Made by a program: the position numbers and the translations under genes. A stretch of 64,000 nucleotides of DNA from Prochlorococcus marinus XMU1402. GTDB lineage: Bacteria > Cyanobacteriota > Cyanobacteriia > PCC-6307 > Cyanobiaceae. Positions 53,454 through 63,998 of this stretch are shown piece by piece (positions within the stretch are counted from its first letter, which is position 1; each line of letters starts with the position of its first letter). Where the stretch lies: NCBI RefSeq assembly GCF_017696205.1, contig NZ_JAAORD010000001.1, forward strand, positions 682,001-746,000, read 5' to 3'. Under the pieces are notes generated by a model, which saw only the letters and a program-made list of their open reading frames with translations, made no database searches and was not told where the DNA came from.

Positions 53454-54209
53454 TTAGGGCTCTGAAAGAACATTACCTTTTTGTGCTTCTTGCGCAACTT
53501 TTCTCAAGTCATCACATCCCTCTTTTAATGTTGGGTAAGCAAACATTCCACTACCAGCAATAAAACAATTCGCACCAGCATCTGCACATTGTGAAATAGT
53601 CCAATTTGCTTTAATGCCTCCATCAACTTCAATATCTACATTTAAGTTTTTTTCAATAACAAAGTTTCTTATTTCTCTGATTTTATTAAGCATTGTTGGT
53701 ATATAAGCTTGTCCACCAAAGCCTGGATTAACTGTCATAACCAAAACATGATCAACCATATCCATAATGTTTTTAATCATTTCAAAAGGAGTATGAGGGT
53801 TTAATGCAACAGAAGGAGATCCTCCTAGGTCTCTTATTCTTCCAAGAACTCTATGCAAATGAATATTTGCTTCAGCATGAGCTATTACTACTCCTGGTTC
53901 ACCATTCGCCCCTTTTGTAGCGTTTACATAAGATTCAAGCATGGTTTCACAATTGTATTGGCTTACCATTAATTGAGTTTCAAAGGGGACATTGCAATAT
54001 TTCCTGCATGCAGCAATCATTTCAGGACCGAATGTAAGATTTGGTACAAAATTCCCATCCATTACATCAAATTGAATTCTATCTACCCCAGCTTCCTCGA
54101 GCTCTTTCACACATGCACCCATATTTGCCCAATCTGCTGGTAAAACTGAAGGAATTATTTGAATTGGTCTATTAACCCCAGCTAAATTTGTTTGATTTGA
54201 CTCAGTCAT
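53454..54209 (-). CDS. rpe: Ribulose-phosphate 3-epimerase
   Basis: A 251 aa TIM-barrel epimerase. The metal/catalytic segments are IQFDVMDGNFVPNLTFGP, VIAHAEA, VNPGFGGQAY and IEVDGGI. It interconverts ribulose 5-phosphate and xylulose 5-phosphate in both the Calvin cycle and the oxidative pentose phosphate pathway (gnd and pgl are 4-6 kb away). It is convergent with ccsA. Confidence 0.97.
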   Translation of the reverse strand: MTESNQTNLAGVNRPIQIIPSVLPADWANMGACVKELEEAGVDRIQFDVMDGNFVPNLTFGPEMIAACRKYCNVPFETQLMVSQYNCETMLESYVNATKGANGEPGVVIAHAEANIHLHRVLGRIRDLGGSPSVALNPHTPFEMIKNIMDMVDHVLVMTVNPGFGGQAYIPTMLNKIREIRNFVIEKNLNVDIEVDGGIKANWTISQCADAGANCFIAGSGMFAYPTLKEGCDDLRKVAQEAQKGNVLSEP

Positions 54210-54397
54210 TTAATTTTTAAAATATTTAATAAAGATACTATATTTAGTTGTTTATTCCTAATTTCAATTCATGGCCTGATAAAGTAACAGCTGTAAAGAG
54301 TTAAGAAAAGCTTATTAGCGTAATAATTCCCATAAAAAATGACACTTTTTATGAGATCATACTCAAAACCTTTTAGAAAATCCTCAAAAATTTAATT

Positions 54398-55399
54398 GTG
54401 AATCAAACTTTAATTCAAGAAATTCTCGAAGTTGTCGAGCAAGCAGCAATTGCTTCAGCAAAACTAACAGGACTTGGTCAAAAAGATGAAGCTGATGCTG
54501 CAGCTGTCGAAGCAATGAGATTGCGAATGGGCAAAATTGAAATGAAAGGGAAAATTGTTATCGGAGAAGGTGAAAGAGATGAAGCACCTATGCTTTATAT
54601 AGGTGAAGAGGTTGGGAGCGGAAGCGGACCAGGGGTTGACTTTGCAGTAGATCCTTGTGAAGGAACCAATCTTTGTGCAAATAATCAAAGAGGTTCCATG
54701 GCTGTTCTGGCGGCTTCAGATACAGGAGGTCTCTTTAATGCCCCAGATTTCTACATGAACAAATTAGCGGCCCCTCCAGCAGCCAAAGGGAAAGTAGATA
54801 TTAGAAATTCGGCTACTGAAAACTTGAAAATTCTTAGTGATTGCTTGGATCTCTCTATTGAAGAACTTACTGTTGTTGTAATGGATAGAACAAGGCATAA
54901 AGATTTAATTAAAGAGATTCGTGGATGTGGTGCAAAAGTACAACCGATTTCTGATGGTGATGTTCAAGCTGCTATAGCATGTGGTTTTGCAGGAACTGGA
55001 ACACATTGTTTGATGGGTATAGGTGCAGCTCCGGAAGGTGTTATTTCCGCTGCTGCAATGAGAGCTCTTGGAGGACATTTTCAAGGACAACTAGTTTATG
55101 ATCCAGCAATTGCTCAAACTTCTGAATGGGCTGATTACACAAAAGAAGGGAATATAAAACGTCTAAATGAAATGGGCATAACTGATATAGATAAAATCTA
55201 TGAAGCTAACGAATTGGCATCCGGAGAAAATGTTGTATTTGCTGGAAGTGGAATAACTGATGGATTATTATTTGACGGAGTTAAATTTGAAAGCGATTGT
55301 GTTAGAACAAGCAGTCTAGTAATAAGTACATTAGATAGTACTGCAAGATTCACAAATACTGTCCATATCAAAGATGGTGCTAAGAGTATCAGCCTTTAA
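54398..55399 (+). CDS. glpX: Class II fructose-1,6-/sedoheptulose-1,7-bisphosphatase
   Basis: A 333 aa GlpX-type bisphosphatase. [19 protein letters not shown] and [20 protein letters not shown] carry the metal-binding acidic residues. In cyanobacteria this one enzyme hydrolyses both FBP and SBP in the Calvin cycle. The start is GTG at 54398 (a TTG lies 2 bases earlier out of frame). hemA follows after 18 bp. Confidence 0.96.
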   Translation: MNQTLIQEILEVVEQAAIASAKLTGLGQKDEADAAAVEAMRLRMGKIEMKGKIVIGEGERDEAPMLYIGEEVGSGSGPGVDFAVDPCEGTNLCANNQRGSMAVLAASDTGGLFNAPDFYMNKLAAPPAAKGKVDIRNSATENLKILSDCLDLSIEELTVVVMDRTRHKDLIKEIRGCGAKVQPISDGDVQAAIACGFAGTGTHCLMGIGAAPEGVISAAAMRALGGHFQGQLVYDPAIAQTSEWADYTKEGNIKRLNEMGITDIDKIYEANELASGENVVFAGSGITDGLLFDGVKFESDCVRTSSLVISTLDSTARFTNTVHIKDGAKSISL

Positions 55400-55417
55400 A
55401 AATTCACTTTTAGTTTT

Positions 55418-56728
55418 ATGCATATTGTTGTCGTCGGACTAAGTCATCGCACGGCACCTGTCGAAGTGCGTGAGAAGTTAAGTATTCCTGACCAATCTAT
55501 AACAGAATCATTGGAAGCATTAAAAGCTTTCTCTGATGTTTTAGAGGTGTCAATTTTAAGTACTTGCAATAGGCTAGAAATATATGCGCTAGTAAAGGAT
55601 AAAAATACCGGTATTTCATCAATTAAAGAATTTATTTCAGATTATTCCGGAATTATTTTTGAAGATTTAAATCCTCATCTTTTTTGCTTTAGACAAGAAG
55701 ATGCAGTTTTACATTTAATGAAAGTCTCTGCAGGTCTCGATAGTCTCGTTTTAGGCGAAGGGCAAATCCTTTCGCAGGTAAAAAAAATGATGAGATTAGG
55801 CCAAGAGAATCAATCTACTGGCCCTATTCTTAATAGATTATTAACCCAATCTGTTAGTACAGGTAAAAAGGTTAGATCTGAAACAAATTTAGGAACTGGT
55901 GCTGTATCAATCAGTTCAGCAGCTGTAGAACTTGCTCAATTAAAACTTGGTCAGGAAAAGGGTTTTGATACTCTTGTGAGTTTGGAATCAGAGAAGGTTC
56001 TTGTAGTTGGGGCTGGACGAATGAGTAGGCTCTTAATAACTCACTTGAAGTCAAAAGGATGTCATAAACTTATTCTTGTAAATAGAAATATTGATAGAGC
56101 ATTAAATCTTGCGGCAGACTTTCCCGACCTAGATATTGTTTGTAAAGGGTTCAACGAATTAGATGAAAATATAATAATATCTTCTCTTGTTTTTACTAGT
56201 ACGGCATCCGAAGAGCCAATAATTGATCTCGCTAAAATTGATAAATTAAATTTAAAAAATAAACTCAAATTTATTGATATTGGTGTACCAAGAAATATAT
56301 CTAATGATGTTAAACAAAATAAATTTGTACAATCATTCGATGTAGATGACTTACAGGAGGTTGTTTCAAGAAATCAGGAATTTAGACAGAAAATTGCAAA
56401 GGAAGCAGAATCTTTAGTAGAAGAAGAAAGAATCATTTTTCTTGAATGGTGGGCAAGTTTAGAGGCTGTTCCAGTAATTAATAAACTTAGATCAGATTTG
56501 GAGTTAATTAGAAAAGAGGAATTGCAAAAAGCACTAAGTAGGATGGGGCCTGATTTTTCTGCTAGAGAAAGAAAAGTTGTGGAAGCTTTGACTAAAGGAA
56601 TTATAAATAAAATACTTCACACACCTGTTACTAAGTTGAGAAGTCCTCAATCAAGAGAAGAAAGACAAGCTTCTTTAAAAATTGTTGAAAAATTGTTTTC
56701 TCTTGTAGAAGAGGATAGAAATAACTAA
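55418..56728 (+). CDS. hemA: Glutamyl-tRNA reductase
   Basis: A 436 aa enzyme. The catalytic Cys50 is in ILSTCNRLEIYA; LVLGEGQILSQVK and the NADPH-binding VLVVGAGRMSRL follow, and a dimerisation helix closes the protein. It makes glutamate-1-semialdehyde from Glu-tRNA, the committed step of chlorophyll, haem and bilin synthesis. It probably shares a transcript with glpX, linking carbon fixation and pigment supply. Confidence 0.97.
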   Translation: MHIVVVGLSHRTAPVEVREKLSIPDQSITESLEALKAFSDVLEVSILSTCNRLEIYALVKDKNTGISSIKEFISDYSGIIFEDLNPHLFCFRQEDAVLHLMKVSAGLDSLVLGEGQILSQVKKMMRLGQENQSTGPILNRLLTQSVSTGKKVRSETNLGTGAVSISSAAVELAQLKLGQEKGFDTLVSLESEKVLVVGAGRMSRLLITHLKSKGCHKLILVNRNIDRALNLAADFPDLDIVCKGFNELDENIIISSLVFTSTASEEPIIDLAKIDKLNLKNKLKFIDIGVPRNISNDVKQNKFVQSFDVDDLQEVVSRNQEFRQKIAKEAESLVEEERIIFLEWWASLEAVPVINKLRSDLELIRKEELQKALSRMGPDFSARERKVVEALTKGIINKILHTPVTKLRSPQSREERQASLKIVEKLFSLVEEDRNN

Positions 56729-56856
56729 ATTTTCATTATTTATATTAAGTTTTTCTAGTAATTTATCGAAATACCTTTGTAAACTGACCATTCCTATTTC
56801 TAAATCTGCCCATAATCAGTTACTTTAAATAGTTGTATATACCTCCATTAGATTGA

Positions 56857-58152
56857 ATGAAGCGTGTGTTGGCCATCATCCTCGGAGGAGGAAAAGGTTC
56901 TAGACTTTACCCTCTAACAAAAATGAGGGCGAAACCTGCTGTCCCATTGGCAGGTAAGTATCGTTTGATAGATATCCCAATTAGTAATTGTATTAATTCA
57001 GGTATAGAAAAAATGTACGTATTGACTCAGTTCAATAGTGCATCTCTAAATAGACATATAGGAAGAACATATAATTTGAATGGCCCTTTTGGTCAAGGCT
57101 TTGTTGAGGTTTTGGCCGCTCAACAGACTCCTGATAGTCCAAAGTGGTTTGAAGGTACTGCTGATGCAGTTAGAAAATACCAATGGTTATTTCAAGAATG
57201 GGATGTTGACGAGTATCTAATATTGTCAGGTGATCAACTATATAGGATGGACTACAGTTTATTTGTTCAACATCATAGAGAAAATGGAGCCGACTTAACT
57301 GTCGCAGCTTTACCTGTTGATGAAGCTCAAGCAGAAGGTTTTGGCCTGATGAGAACAGATGATTTAGGAAATATAAAAGAATTTAGTGAAAAACCTACTG
57401 GAGAGAAGCTGAAGGCAATGGCAGTAGATACTTCAAAATTTGGATTAAGTAAGGAGTCAGCTAAAGATAAGCCTTACTTAGCCTCTATGGGTATTTACGT
57501 TTTTAGCAGAAATACTCTTTTTGATCTTCTAAATAAATTCCCTAGTTATACCGATTTTGGTAAGGACATTATTCCTGAAGCACTTAATAGGGGTGATACA
57601 CTTAAAAGTTATGTATTCGATGATTATTGGGAAGATATAGGAACCATTGGTGCATTTTTTGAGTCAAACCTTGCATTGACTGAGCAGCCAAAACCTCCAT
57701 TTAGTTTTTATGATGAAAAATTTCCAATTTATACAAGACCTAGATTCCTCCCACCTTCTAAACTTGTAGATGCTCAAATTACTGATTCAATTGTCTGTGA
57801 AGGTACAATCTTAAAGTCATGCAGTATTTTACATTGTGTTTTAGGCGTAAGAAGTAGGATTGAAAGTGATTCGGTACTCGAGGACACTCTTGTTATGGGT
57901 GCTGATTTCTTTGAATCGCCTGAAGAGAGGATTGAATTAAGAAAAGGAGGCGGAACACCTCTTGGAGTAGGTGAAGGAACTACTGTAAAAAGAGCAATTC
58001 TTGATAAGAATACAAGGATTGGTGATAATGTCGTGATTATTAATAAAGATCGAGTAGAAGAAGCAGATAAACCAGAATTAGGTTTCTATATAAGAAATGG
58101 AATTGTTGTAGTAGTTAAAAATGCAACTATTGCAAACGGAACCGTTATTTAA
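56857..58152 (+). CDS. glgC: Glucose-1-phosphate adenylyltransferase
   Basis: A 431 aa ADP-glucose pyrophosphorylase: [20 protein letters not shown] (nucleotide loop), [25 protein letters not shown] and FSEKPTGE (substrate Lys) followed by a left-handed beta-helix with the regulatory C-terminus. It supplies ADP-glucose for glycogen and is normally activated by 3-phosphoglycerate. The start ATG lies 128 bp after hemA. Confidence 0.97.
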   Translation: MKRVLAIILGGGKGSRLYPLTKMRAKPAVPLAGKYRLIDIPISNCINSGIEKMYVLTQFNSASLNRHIGRTYNLNGPFGQGFVEVLAAQQTPDSPKWFEGTADAVRKYQWLFQEWDVDEYLILSGDQLYRMDYSLFVQHHRENGADLTVAALPVDEAQAEGFGLMRTDDLGNIKEFSEKPTGEKLKAMAVDTSKFGLSKESAKDKPYLASMGIYVFSRNTLFDLLNKFPSYTDFGKDIIPEALNRGDTLKSYVFDDYWEDIGTIGAFFESNLALTEQPKPPFSFYDEKFPIYTRPRFLPPSKLVDAQITDSIVCEGTILKSCSILHCVLGVRSRIESDSVLEDTLVMGADFFESPEERIELRKGGGTPLGVGEGTTVKRAILDKNTRIGDNVVIINKDRVEEADKPELGFYIRNGIVVVVKNATIANGTVI

Positions 58153-58249
58153 ATCTTTTCGATCATTTTTCGCTGACATAAGTATTATTTTTTGAGCAAT
58201 TTTGTTGAGTTGCAGGCACACTATATTTATTGAGTTTTTTTAATTTTTT

Positions 58250-59668
58250 ATGTCCAAGGCACATTTTGGTTTAATAGGTCTTGGTGTTATGGGCGAAAAT
58301 TTAGTTCTTAACGCAGAGAGAAATGGATTTTCTAGTGTGGTTTTTAATAGAACTTACTCAAAAACTGAAGAATTTTTACAAGGTAGGGGTTTTGGGAAGA
58401 ATATAGAAGGAGCTGAAACTCTTCAAGAATTTGTCAATAAGCTAGAGAGACCTAGAAGAATTTTAATGATGGTTAAAGCTGGACCTGCAACAGATGCTGT
58501 TATAGATAATATTTCTGGATTTCTTGAGGAAGGAGATTTATTAATAGATGGCGGCAATTCTCAATTTAAAGATACAGAAAGAAGGGTAAATACTCTCGAA
58601 AGTAAAAGTTTTGGATACATTGGGATGGGTGTCTCAGGTGGTGCCAAAGGGGCCCTAGAAGGGCCAAGTATGATGCCTGGTGGCACTAAGGCTTCATATG
58701 ATGCAATAGAAAGCTTATTAACTAAGATGGCGGCTAAGGTTGAAGACGGCTCATGTGTTGCATATGTTGGACCAGGAGGCTCAGGTCATTTTGTAAAAAC
58801 TGTTCATAACGGAATTGAATATGGAATTGAGCAAATACTCGCAGAAGCTTATGACCTTATGAAGAGAGTTAAAGGTATGAATGGACAGCAGATGTCAGAG
58901 GTATTTGGCATTTGGAACAATACTGATGAATTAGCTTCTTACCTTGTTGAAATAACAGAGATTTGTCTAAATACAAAAGATGAGATAACCGGAGATGATG
59001 TTGTGGAGAAAATATTAGATAAAGCTGGCCAGAAAGGTACTGGGTTATGGACTGTTGTAAGTGCTTTAGAACTGGGGGTATCAGTTCCAACTATTTATGC
59101 ATCTTTAAATGCAAGAGTAATGAGTTCCTTAAAAGAGCAACGTAGTGAGATTGAAAAAACTATTCCAAATAAAGAGATAGAGGATTTTGATTTAGGAAAT
59201 ATATCAGATGGAATGAAACCTTTACTTGATGCTGTAGTCCTTGCCACAATTGCTAGCTATGCTCAAGGTATGGATATTTTAAGAGAAGCATCTTCAGTCT
59301 ATAATTACGGTTTGAATATGCCATCAATTGCTCAAATCTGGAAGGGTGGTTGCATAATTAGATCAAAATTATTAGGTAAAATTCAAGATGCTTATAACAA
59401 AGACCCTAATCTGAAAAATTTAATTTTTGATGATTGGTTTAATAATGAAATTGCTACAAGATTAGATAATTTAGCTAATGTAGTTTCTTTATCCACAAAA
59501 GCAGGTATACCAGTTCCATGTCTATCCAGTACTTTAGATTATTTGAATAGTTATAGAACCAATAGACTTCCGCAGAATCTTGTCCAGGCAATGAGAGACT
59601 GTTTTGGCTCTCATACATATGAAAGAATTGATAGAGAAGGTAGTTTTCATACTGAATGGATGAAATGA
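58250..59668 (+). CDS. gnd: 6-phosphogluconate dehydrogenase
   Basis: A 472 aa decarboxylating dehydrogenase: GLIGLGVMGENL (NADP+ fold), LLIDGGNSQFKDT, GVSGGAKGALEGPSMMPGG, and the catalytic Lys-His region FVKTVHNGIEYG. It produces ribulose 5-phosphate and NADPH in the oxidative pentose phosphate pathway, important for dark metabolism and phage infection. pgl overlaps its end by 13 bp. Confidence 0.97.
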   Translation: MSKAHFGLIGLGVMGENLVLNAERNGFSSVVFNRTYSKTEEFLQGRGFGKNIEGAETLQEFVNKLERPRRILMMVKAGPATDAVIDNISGFLEEGDLLIDGGNSQFKDTERRVNTLESKSFGYIGMGVSGGAKGALEGPSMMPGGTKASYDAIESLLTKMAAKVEDGSCVAYVGPGGSGHFVKTVHNGIEYGIEQILAEAYDLMKRVKGMNGQQMSEVFGIWNNTDELASYLVEITEICLNTKDEITGDDVVEKILDKAGQKGTGLWTVVSALELGVSVPTIYASLNARVMSSLKEQRSEIEKTIPNKEIEDFDLGNISDGMKPLLDAVVLATIASYAQGMDILREASSVYNYGLNMPSIAQIWKGGCIIRSKLLGKIQDAYNKDPNLKNLIFDDWFNNEIATRLDNLANVVSLSTKAGIPVPCLSSTLDYLNSYRTNRLPQNLVQAMRDCFGSHTYERIDREGSFHTEWMK

Positions 59669-60393
59669 TTCAAAAGGTTAAAAATGGATATACACTCAAC
59701 ATTTACAAAGACAAGTTAGAACTATCAACAGCGGTTTTCAAGTTTATTGAAAGTCAAATTATTTTTACTTTAAAAAAGAAAGATAGATTCAAATTTTGTG
59801 TTAGTGGAGGTTCAACTCCTAAAGCTGTCTATCAGCTCTTATCTAATTGTGATCTTAGATGGGATATGGTTGATGTCTTTTTAGGAGATGAAAGATGTGT
59901 TGATCCAAATTCAGAATTAAGTAACACATTAATGTTGAAAAATTCATTGTTAACTAATTTTGGATCTAAAGCTTTTTTTTATGAAATTTTCAATGATTTA
60001 AATGCTGATGATGAAACTACAAAAAATCAATTTATTTCCAAATTATTTGAAAAATGTGGATCAAACCCTCCCTTATTTGATTTAACTTTATTAGGTCTTG
60101 GAGACGATGGTCATACAGCTTCACTATTCCCTTATCAAAAAAATAATAATGAAGATGATTTTGTGATTTTTAATGAAGGTAAAGGATTAAAGAGAATTTC
60201 CTTAACTCCAAAGGTCCTTTCAGCCTCATCAAAGATAGTATTTTTGGTTAGTGGGGCCAATAAAAGAATTGCTCTTGAGAGGTTATTAGATGAAAAAGAG
60301 CCTCTTGATAGAACACCATCAAAATTAATAAAATCTATTAATCAAATTTCAATATTTTGTGATCAAGAATCAGCAAAAGAATTAGAAATTTAG
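59656..60393 (+). CDS. pgl: 6-phosphogluconolactonase
   Basis: A 245 aa lactonase: FCVSGGSTPKAVYQLLS, VFLGDERCVDPN and LLGLGDDGHTASLFP are family motifs. It hydrolyses 6-phosphogluconolactone, the step before gnd, which is directly upstream. The start at 59656 overlaps gnd; ATG at 59665 would give an ATGA overlap with the gnd stop and is equally plausible. Confidence 0.95.
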   Translation: MDEMIQKVKNGYTLNIYKDKLELSTAVFKFIESQIIFTLKKKDRFKFCVSGGSTPKAVYQLLSNCDLRWDMVDVFLGDERCVDPNSELSNTLMLKNSLLTNFGSKAFFYEIFNDLNADDETTKNQFISKLFEKCGSNPPLFDLTLLGLGDDGHTASLFPYQKNNNEDDFVIFNEGKGLKRISLTPKVLSASSKIVFLVSGANKRIALERLLDEKEPLDRTPSKLIKSINQISIFCDQESAKELEI

Positions 60394-60423
60394 TTAAAGT
60401 TTAAAAATAATTAGAATTATTAA

Positions 60424-60972
60424 ATGAGTAAGAAAAAATTTTTATTCCAGAAAAGGGAGTTCAATGGTTGGAAAACATTAAATGATACAGTTATGGGTGG
60501 ATCAAGTTCAGCGTTTTGTGAAATTTCAAATTCTGGTTTGATATTAAAGGGTAATATTGTCGAGAAATCAGGAGGATTTGTTAGTTGTAGATCGTCTATA
60601 TATAAACCTTCTTTAGATGTATCTGAGTATTCATCCTTTGAATTAAATATTGATGGACAAGGAAGAACTTTTAAATTTGCTGTCGCCTGTGAAGACGCTT
60701 TGCTAGGACTAACTGAATTTATTCCAGGCGGTCTCAGGTGGATTAAATCATTCCCAACAAAAAAATTTGGAACAACAAATGTTCAAATTCCTTTTGGTGA
60801 GCTAAAACCCTCAGTAAGAGCTAATAAAGTACGTTTCCCATTTAAATTTAAGCCATCTAAAATTAAAAGATTGCAACTACTTCACTCTAAGTTCGGTGAT
60901 GATGGATTACTTAATAATGAGTTTAGACAGGGTTCTATAAAAGTTTTAATTAAATCAATAAGTGTTATTTGA
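60424..60972 (+). CDS. CIA30-family protein (NADH:ubiquinone oxidoreductase assembly type)
   Basis: A 182 aa beta-rich protein. WKTLNDTVMGGSSSAF, GFVSCRSSIYKP and LQLLHSKFGDDG fit the CIA30 domain. In mitochondria CIA30 assists complex I assembly; in cyanobacteria a role in NDH-1 or other complex assembly is possible but unproven. It lacks a signal peptide. Confidence 0.8.
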   Translation: MSKKKFLFQKREFNGWKTLNDTVMGGSSSAFCEISNSGLILKGNIVEKSGGFVSCRSSIYKPSLDVSEYSSFELNIDGQGRTFKFAVACEDALLGLTEFIPGGLRWIKSFPTKKFGTTNVQIPFGELKPSVRANKVRFPFKFKPSKIKRLQLLHSKFGDDGLLNNEFRQGSIKVLIKSISVI

Positions 60973-61348
60973 AAATCCACCTAAAAATATAGAGAGCTTA
61001 ATCGCTAAGTCTGCAGATTTAACAAATAAACCTTTTGTTCATTCTGTCGTGAAAATAAATGGTGAATACGAATTCGAAGAAGAAGATATTGATTTAACAG
61101 TTAATATCTTATGTCGAGATAAAGAAGGTAAAAGATTAGAAATTTATGATCTTGAATTAGAACTTTTTAAATCAAATAAAGAGTTGGTTTTAGTAATCTC
61201 TAAGCTTAATTTCCCTGATGAACCAATATTATGGTGTGGAGTTAAAACATTATGGATGGATAGCAATAATGGAAAAAAATGCAACTCACCAAGATACAGC
61301 TCTAGATTGGAAAATTTAGCAAATAGGATAAAAAGTTTTATTAATTAA
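60962..61348 (+). CDS. Conserved-looking small protein, unrecognised
   Basis: A 128 aa soluble protein starting at GTG 60962, which overlaps the CIA30 gene by 11 bp, so translation is probably coupled. Strand-rich composition (ELVLVISKLNFPDEPILWCG; KKCNSPRYSSRLENLA). The paired Cys and Trp near the end suggest a fold of its own. No family recognised. Confidence 0.6.
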   Translation: MLFENPPKNIESLIAKSADLTNKPFVHSVVKINGEYEFEEEDIDLTVNILCRDKEGKRLEIYDLELELFKSNKELVLVISKLNFPDEPILWCGVKTLWMDSNNGKKCNSPRYSSRLENLANRIKSFIN

Positions 61349-61369
61349 GAAAATAAACTTTGAGCTGAT

Positions 61370-63043
61370 TTATAAATCAGTAACAGCCCCTAAACTTGAT
61401 GTGCTTACGATTCTCGAATATTTTGAAAGAATTCCTCTTTTGTATTTTTGTATGGGTTTTACCCAATCTTTTTTTCTTTTTTCTAATTCTTCGTCAGATA
61501 AATCAACTTCAATTAGTTGTTTAACAGCATCAACTGTTATTAAATCACCTTCTTTTATTAGAGCAATATTTCCTCCAACAGCAGCCTCTGGAGCTATGTG
61601 ACCCACAACAAGACCATAAGTACCACCGCTAAATCTGCCATCGGTAATTAAAGCTACCTTCTCTCCAAGCCCCTGACCAACAATCGCGGATGTCGGAGCT
61701 AACATTTCTCTCATGCCTGGACCTCCTACAGGACCTTCGTTTCTAATAACAACAACATCACCAGCTTTGATATCGTTATTTAATATCGATTTTAAACAAT
61801 CCTCTTCACTTTCAAAAATCTTTGCTGGACCTGTTAATACAGGGTTTTTTACTCCGCTAATTTTGGCTACAGAACCTTCGCTCGCTAAGTTACCTTTTAA
61901 TATCGATAGATGTCCTTTTTTATAAAGAGGGTCATCTATATCTCTTATGACATTTTGATTTTTTAGAGGCTTATCTGGAATCTGCTGTAAGTATTCTGAG
62001 ATGGTTTTGCCTTCAATATTTTTGCAATCGCCATGAATTAATCCTGCATTCAAAAGTATTTTCATTACTTGTGGTATCCCACCTGCCTTATGAAGATCCA
62101 CTGTCACATATTTACCACTCGGTTTAAGGTCACAAATAACGGGCACTTTTTGTCTGATTCTCTCAAAATCATTAATGTCGATATCTATTCCTGCAGTATT
62201 CGCAATAGCTAAGATATGCAAGACCGCATTTGTTGATCCGCCAATTGCCATAATTACTGATATTGCATTTTCAAATGCTTTCTTAGTCATTAGGTCTAGA
62301 GGTCTTATATCTTTTTCGATTGCAGAGACTAATATCTCCGCACTTTTATCTGCACTTAGTTCTTTTTCAAGATCTTCAGCAGCCATAGTGGAACTGTGAG
62401 GAAGACTTAACCCTAGTACTTCAATAACCGCCGACATTGTATTAGCTGTAAACATTCCTCCACAGCTACCAGCACCAGGAATACAATTTTTTTCAACTTG
62501 GATTAGCCTTTCTTCATTAATTTTGCCTGATGTTAATTGTCCAACAGCTTCAAATGCACTAACAACAGTTAGATCTTCTCCATGCAATTTTCCAGGCTTT
62601 ATTGTCCCTCCATAAATGAAAATTGAGGGAATATTCATTCTTGCAATCGCAATCATGGCGCCCGGCATATTCTTGTCACATCCACCTATAGCAAGTACTC
62701 CATCCATACTCTGAGCATTGCATGCTGTTTCAATCGAATCAGCGATAACTTCTCTTGAAACCAGGGAATATTTCATACCCTCTGTTCCCATAGATATGCC
62801 ATCGCTTACTGTTATAGTCCCAAACATCTGCGGCATTCCACCTGATCTTTTTATTGACTCTTCAGCTTTTAGAGCTAACTTATTTAAACCTATATTGCAT
62901 GGTGTTATGGTGCTGTATCCATTTGCTACTCCAATAATAGGTTTATTAAAGTCCTCATCATTAAATCCAACAGCTCTTAACATCGATCTGTTAGGGGATC
63001 TTTGCACACCTTGGGTTATTGCAGATGATCTGAGTTTATTCAT
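61370..63043 (-). CDS. ilvD: Dihydroxy-acid dehydratase
   Basis: A 557 aa enzyme with the iron-sulfur ligands Cys49 ([10 protein letters not shown]), Cys122 ([10 protein letters not shown]) and Cys194 ([12 protein letters not shown]), matching IlvD. It dehydrates the dihydroxy acids that lead to valine, isoleucine and pantothenate. [19 protein letters not shown]-type C-terminal sequence ([14 protein letters not shown]) is present. An upstream gap of 23 bp separates it from the 98 aa gene on the same strand. Confidence 0.97.
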   Translation of the reverse strand: MNKLRSSAITQGVQRSPNRSMLRAVGFNDEDFNKPIIGVANGYSTITPCNIGLNKLALKAEESIKRSGGMPQMFGTITVSDGISMGTEGMKYSLVSREVIADSIETACNAQSMDGVLAIGGCDKNMPGAMIAIARMNIPSIFIYGGTIKPGKLHGEDLTVVSAFEAVGQLTSGKINEERLIQVEKNCIPGAGSCGGMFTANTMSAVIEVLGLSLPHSSTMAAEDLEKELSADKSAEILVSAIEKDIRPLDLMTKKAFENAISVIMAIGGSTNAVLHILAIANTAGIDIDINDFERIRQKVPVICDLKPSGKYVTVDLHKAGGIPQVMKILLNAGLIHGDCKNIEGKTISEYLQQIPDKPLKNQNVIRDIDDPLYKKGHLSILKGNLASEGSVAKISGVKNPVLTGPAKIFESEEDCLKSILNNDIKAGDVVVIRNEGPVGGPGMREMLAPTSAIVGQGLGEKVALITDGRFSGGTYGLVVGHIAPEAAVGGNIALIKEGDLITVDAVKQLIEVDLSDEELEKRKKDWVKPIQKYKRGILSKYSRIVSTSSLGAVTDL

Positions 63044-63066
63044 ATTATTTGTGAACCTTTTTTATT

Positions 63067-63363
63067 CTATTGCCCCAACTCTTCAAGTTGCTTCCTCACA
63101 TCAGCAATTGCAGAATTAAGTTGCTCAACTTTCTTCTCTAGATTTTCTCCTTCAACTTCATTTATATTTTCATTTGAATCAATCGCTTCAGAGCCGTCTT
63201 GAATTCTGGAGGAATACATCATTGCTTTTTGTTTTTTTTCCTCCTTTCTTTTATCTGCTTCGGATATTAACCACCAAGCTAGACCTGCTGCTCCAATAAA
63301 AGCACCGCTTATTAATGATAAAAGATTATTTGAAGACGAATCTCTGTATTCAGACATTGGCAA
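63067..63363 (-). CDS. Small membrane-anchored coiled-coil protein
   Basis: A 98 aa protein with one N-terminal membrane segment (about 14-31, LLSLISGAFIGAAGLAWWLI) and a charged, coiled-coil-like tail (VEQLNSAIADVRKQLEELGQ). It lies 23 bp upstream of ilvD and 23 bp downstream of the upp homologue. No family recognised. Confidence 0.6.
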   Translation of the reverse strand: MPMSEYRDSSSNNLLSLISGAFIGAAGLAWWLISEADKRKEEKKQKAMMYSSRIQDGSEAIDSNENINEVEGENLEKKVEQLNSAIADVRKQLEELGQ

Positions 63364-63386
63364 AATATTTACTCCTATATTCTATA

Positions 63387-63998
63387 TTAGTTCTTATCTT
63401 TAAATATAGTACTTAATCGCGATAAAGGATTCCCAATACCTGGTGTTAATAATTGTGTTATTTCGTCTTCCTCATCTATGCAAGAAGTGTAAATTACCTG
63501 ATTAGGGAATAGTTTCGCAATTTCATTTAACCCTTTATTTGAGCAAATAGCAGTTATTAAAAGAATCCTATTTGATTCAACACCTAATTCCTTTAATTTA
63601 ATTAAAGTTTCTAATGTTGCTGATTTTGTCGTTATTTGTTCCGAATAAAAAATAACTCCTTCATTTGATTCAATAGTTTTAGGAAGTTCTCCTAATGCCA
63701 GGGTTGAATTAGGAATTACTTCTTTAGATCCAAACCAAAGAGATAACCCTTCGGGCAACATTGCGAGCACTTTTATTGGATAATCATTATTAATAAAAAA
63801 TCCATCTGCGTTCCCAATCTCAGTATTCACTATTTCTTTTTTATATGGCAGCCAATTACGTAATGCTTCATATGTAAGCCATTTCCCTAATTGCTCATAT
63901 CCTGTTGAGTACAAAATATTTGGAGTGTTTTTTTCTCGCAATATTGAAAGCCAATGTTTTATTAATGGATGAGGAGGAACAATAACCTTTAGTGACAT
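63387..63998 (-). CDS. upp: Uracil phosphoribosyltransferase homologue
   Basis: A 203 aa protein. The N-terminus (MSLKVIVPPHPLIKHWLSIL) and the late GIGNPLSRL resemble UPRTase, which makes UMP from uracil and PRPP. However the PRPP loop, normally DPMLATGGS, reads SEQITTKSAT, and the 'LRAGLGM' loop is LPEGLSLWFG. Catalysis may be altered or lost. The complete coding sequence fits the window by 2 bases. Confidence 0.72.
   Translation of the reverse strand: MSLKVIVPPHPLIKHWLSILREKNTPNILYSTGYEQLGKWLTYEALRNWLPYKKEIVNTEIGNADGFFINNDYPIKVLAMLPEGLSLWFGSKEVIPNSTLALGELPKTIESNEGVIFYSEQITTKSATLETLIKLKELGVESNRILLITAICSNKGLNEIAKLFPNQVIYTSCIDEEDEITQLLTPGIGNPLSRLSTIFKDKN

Noticed and set aside
61365-61380. 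16-bp palindrome at the end of ilvD as a terminator
   Set aside because: It includes the ilvD stop codon, has no usable loop and lacks a clear T run.
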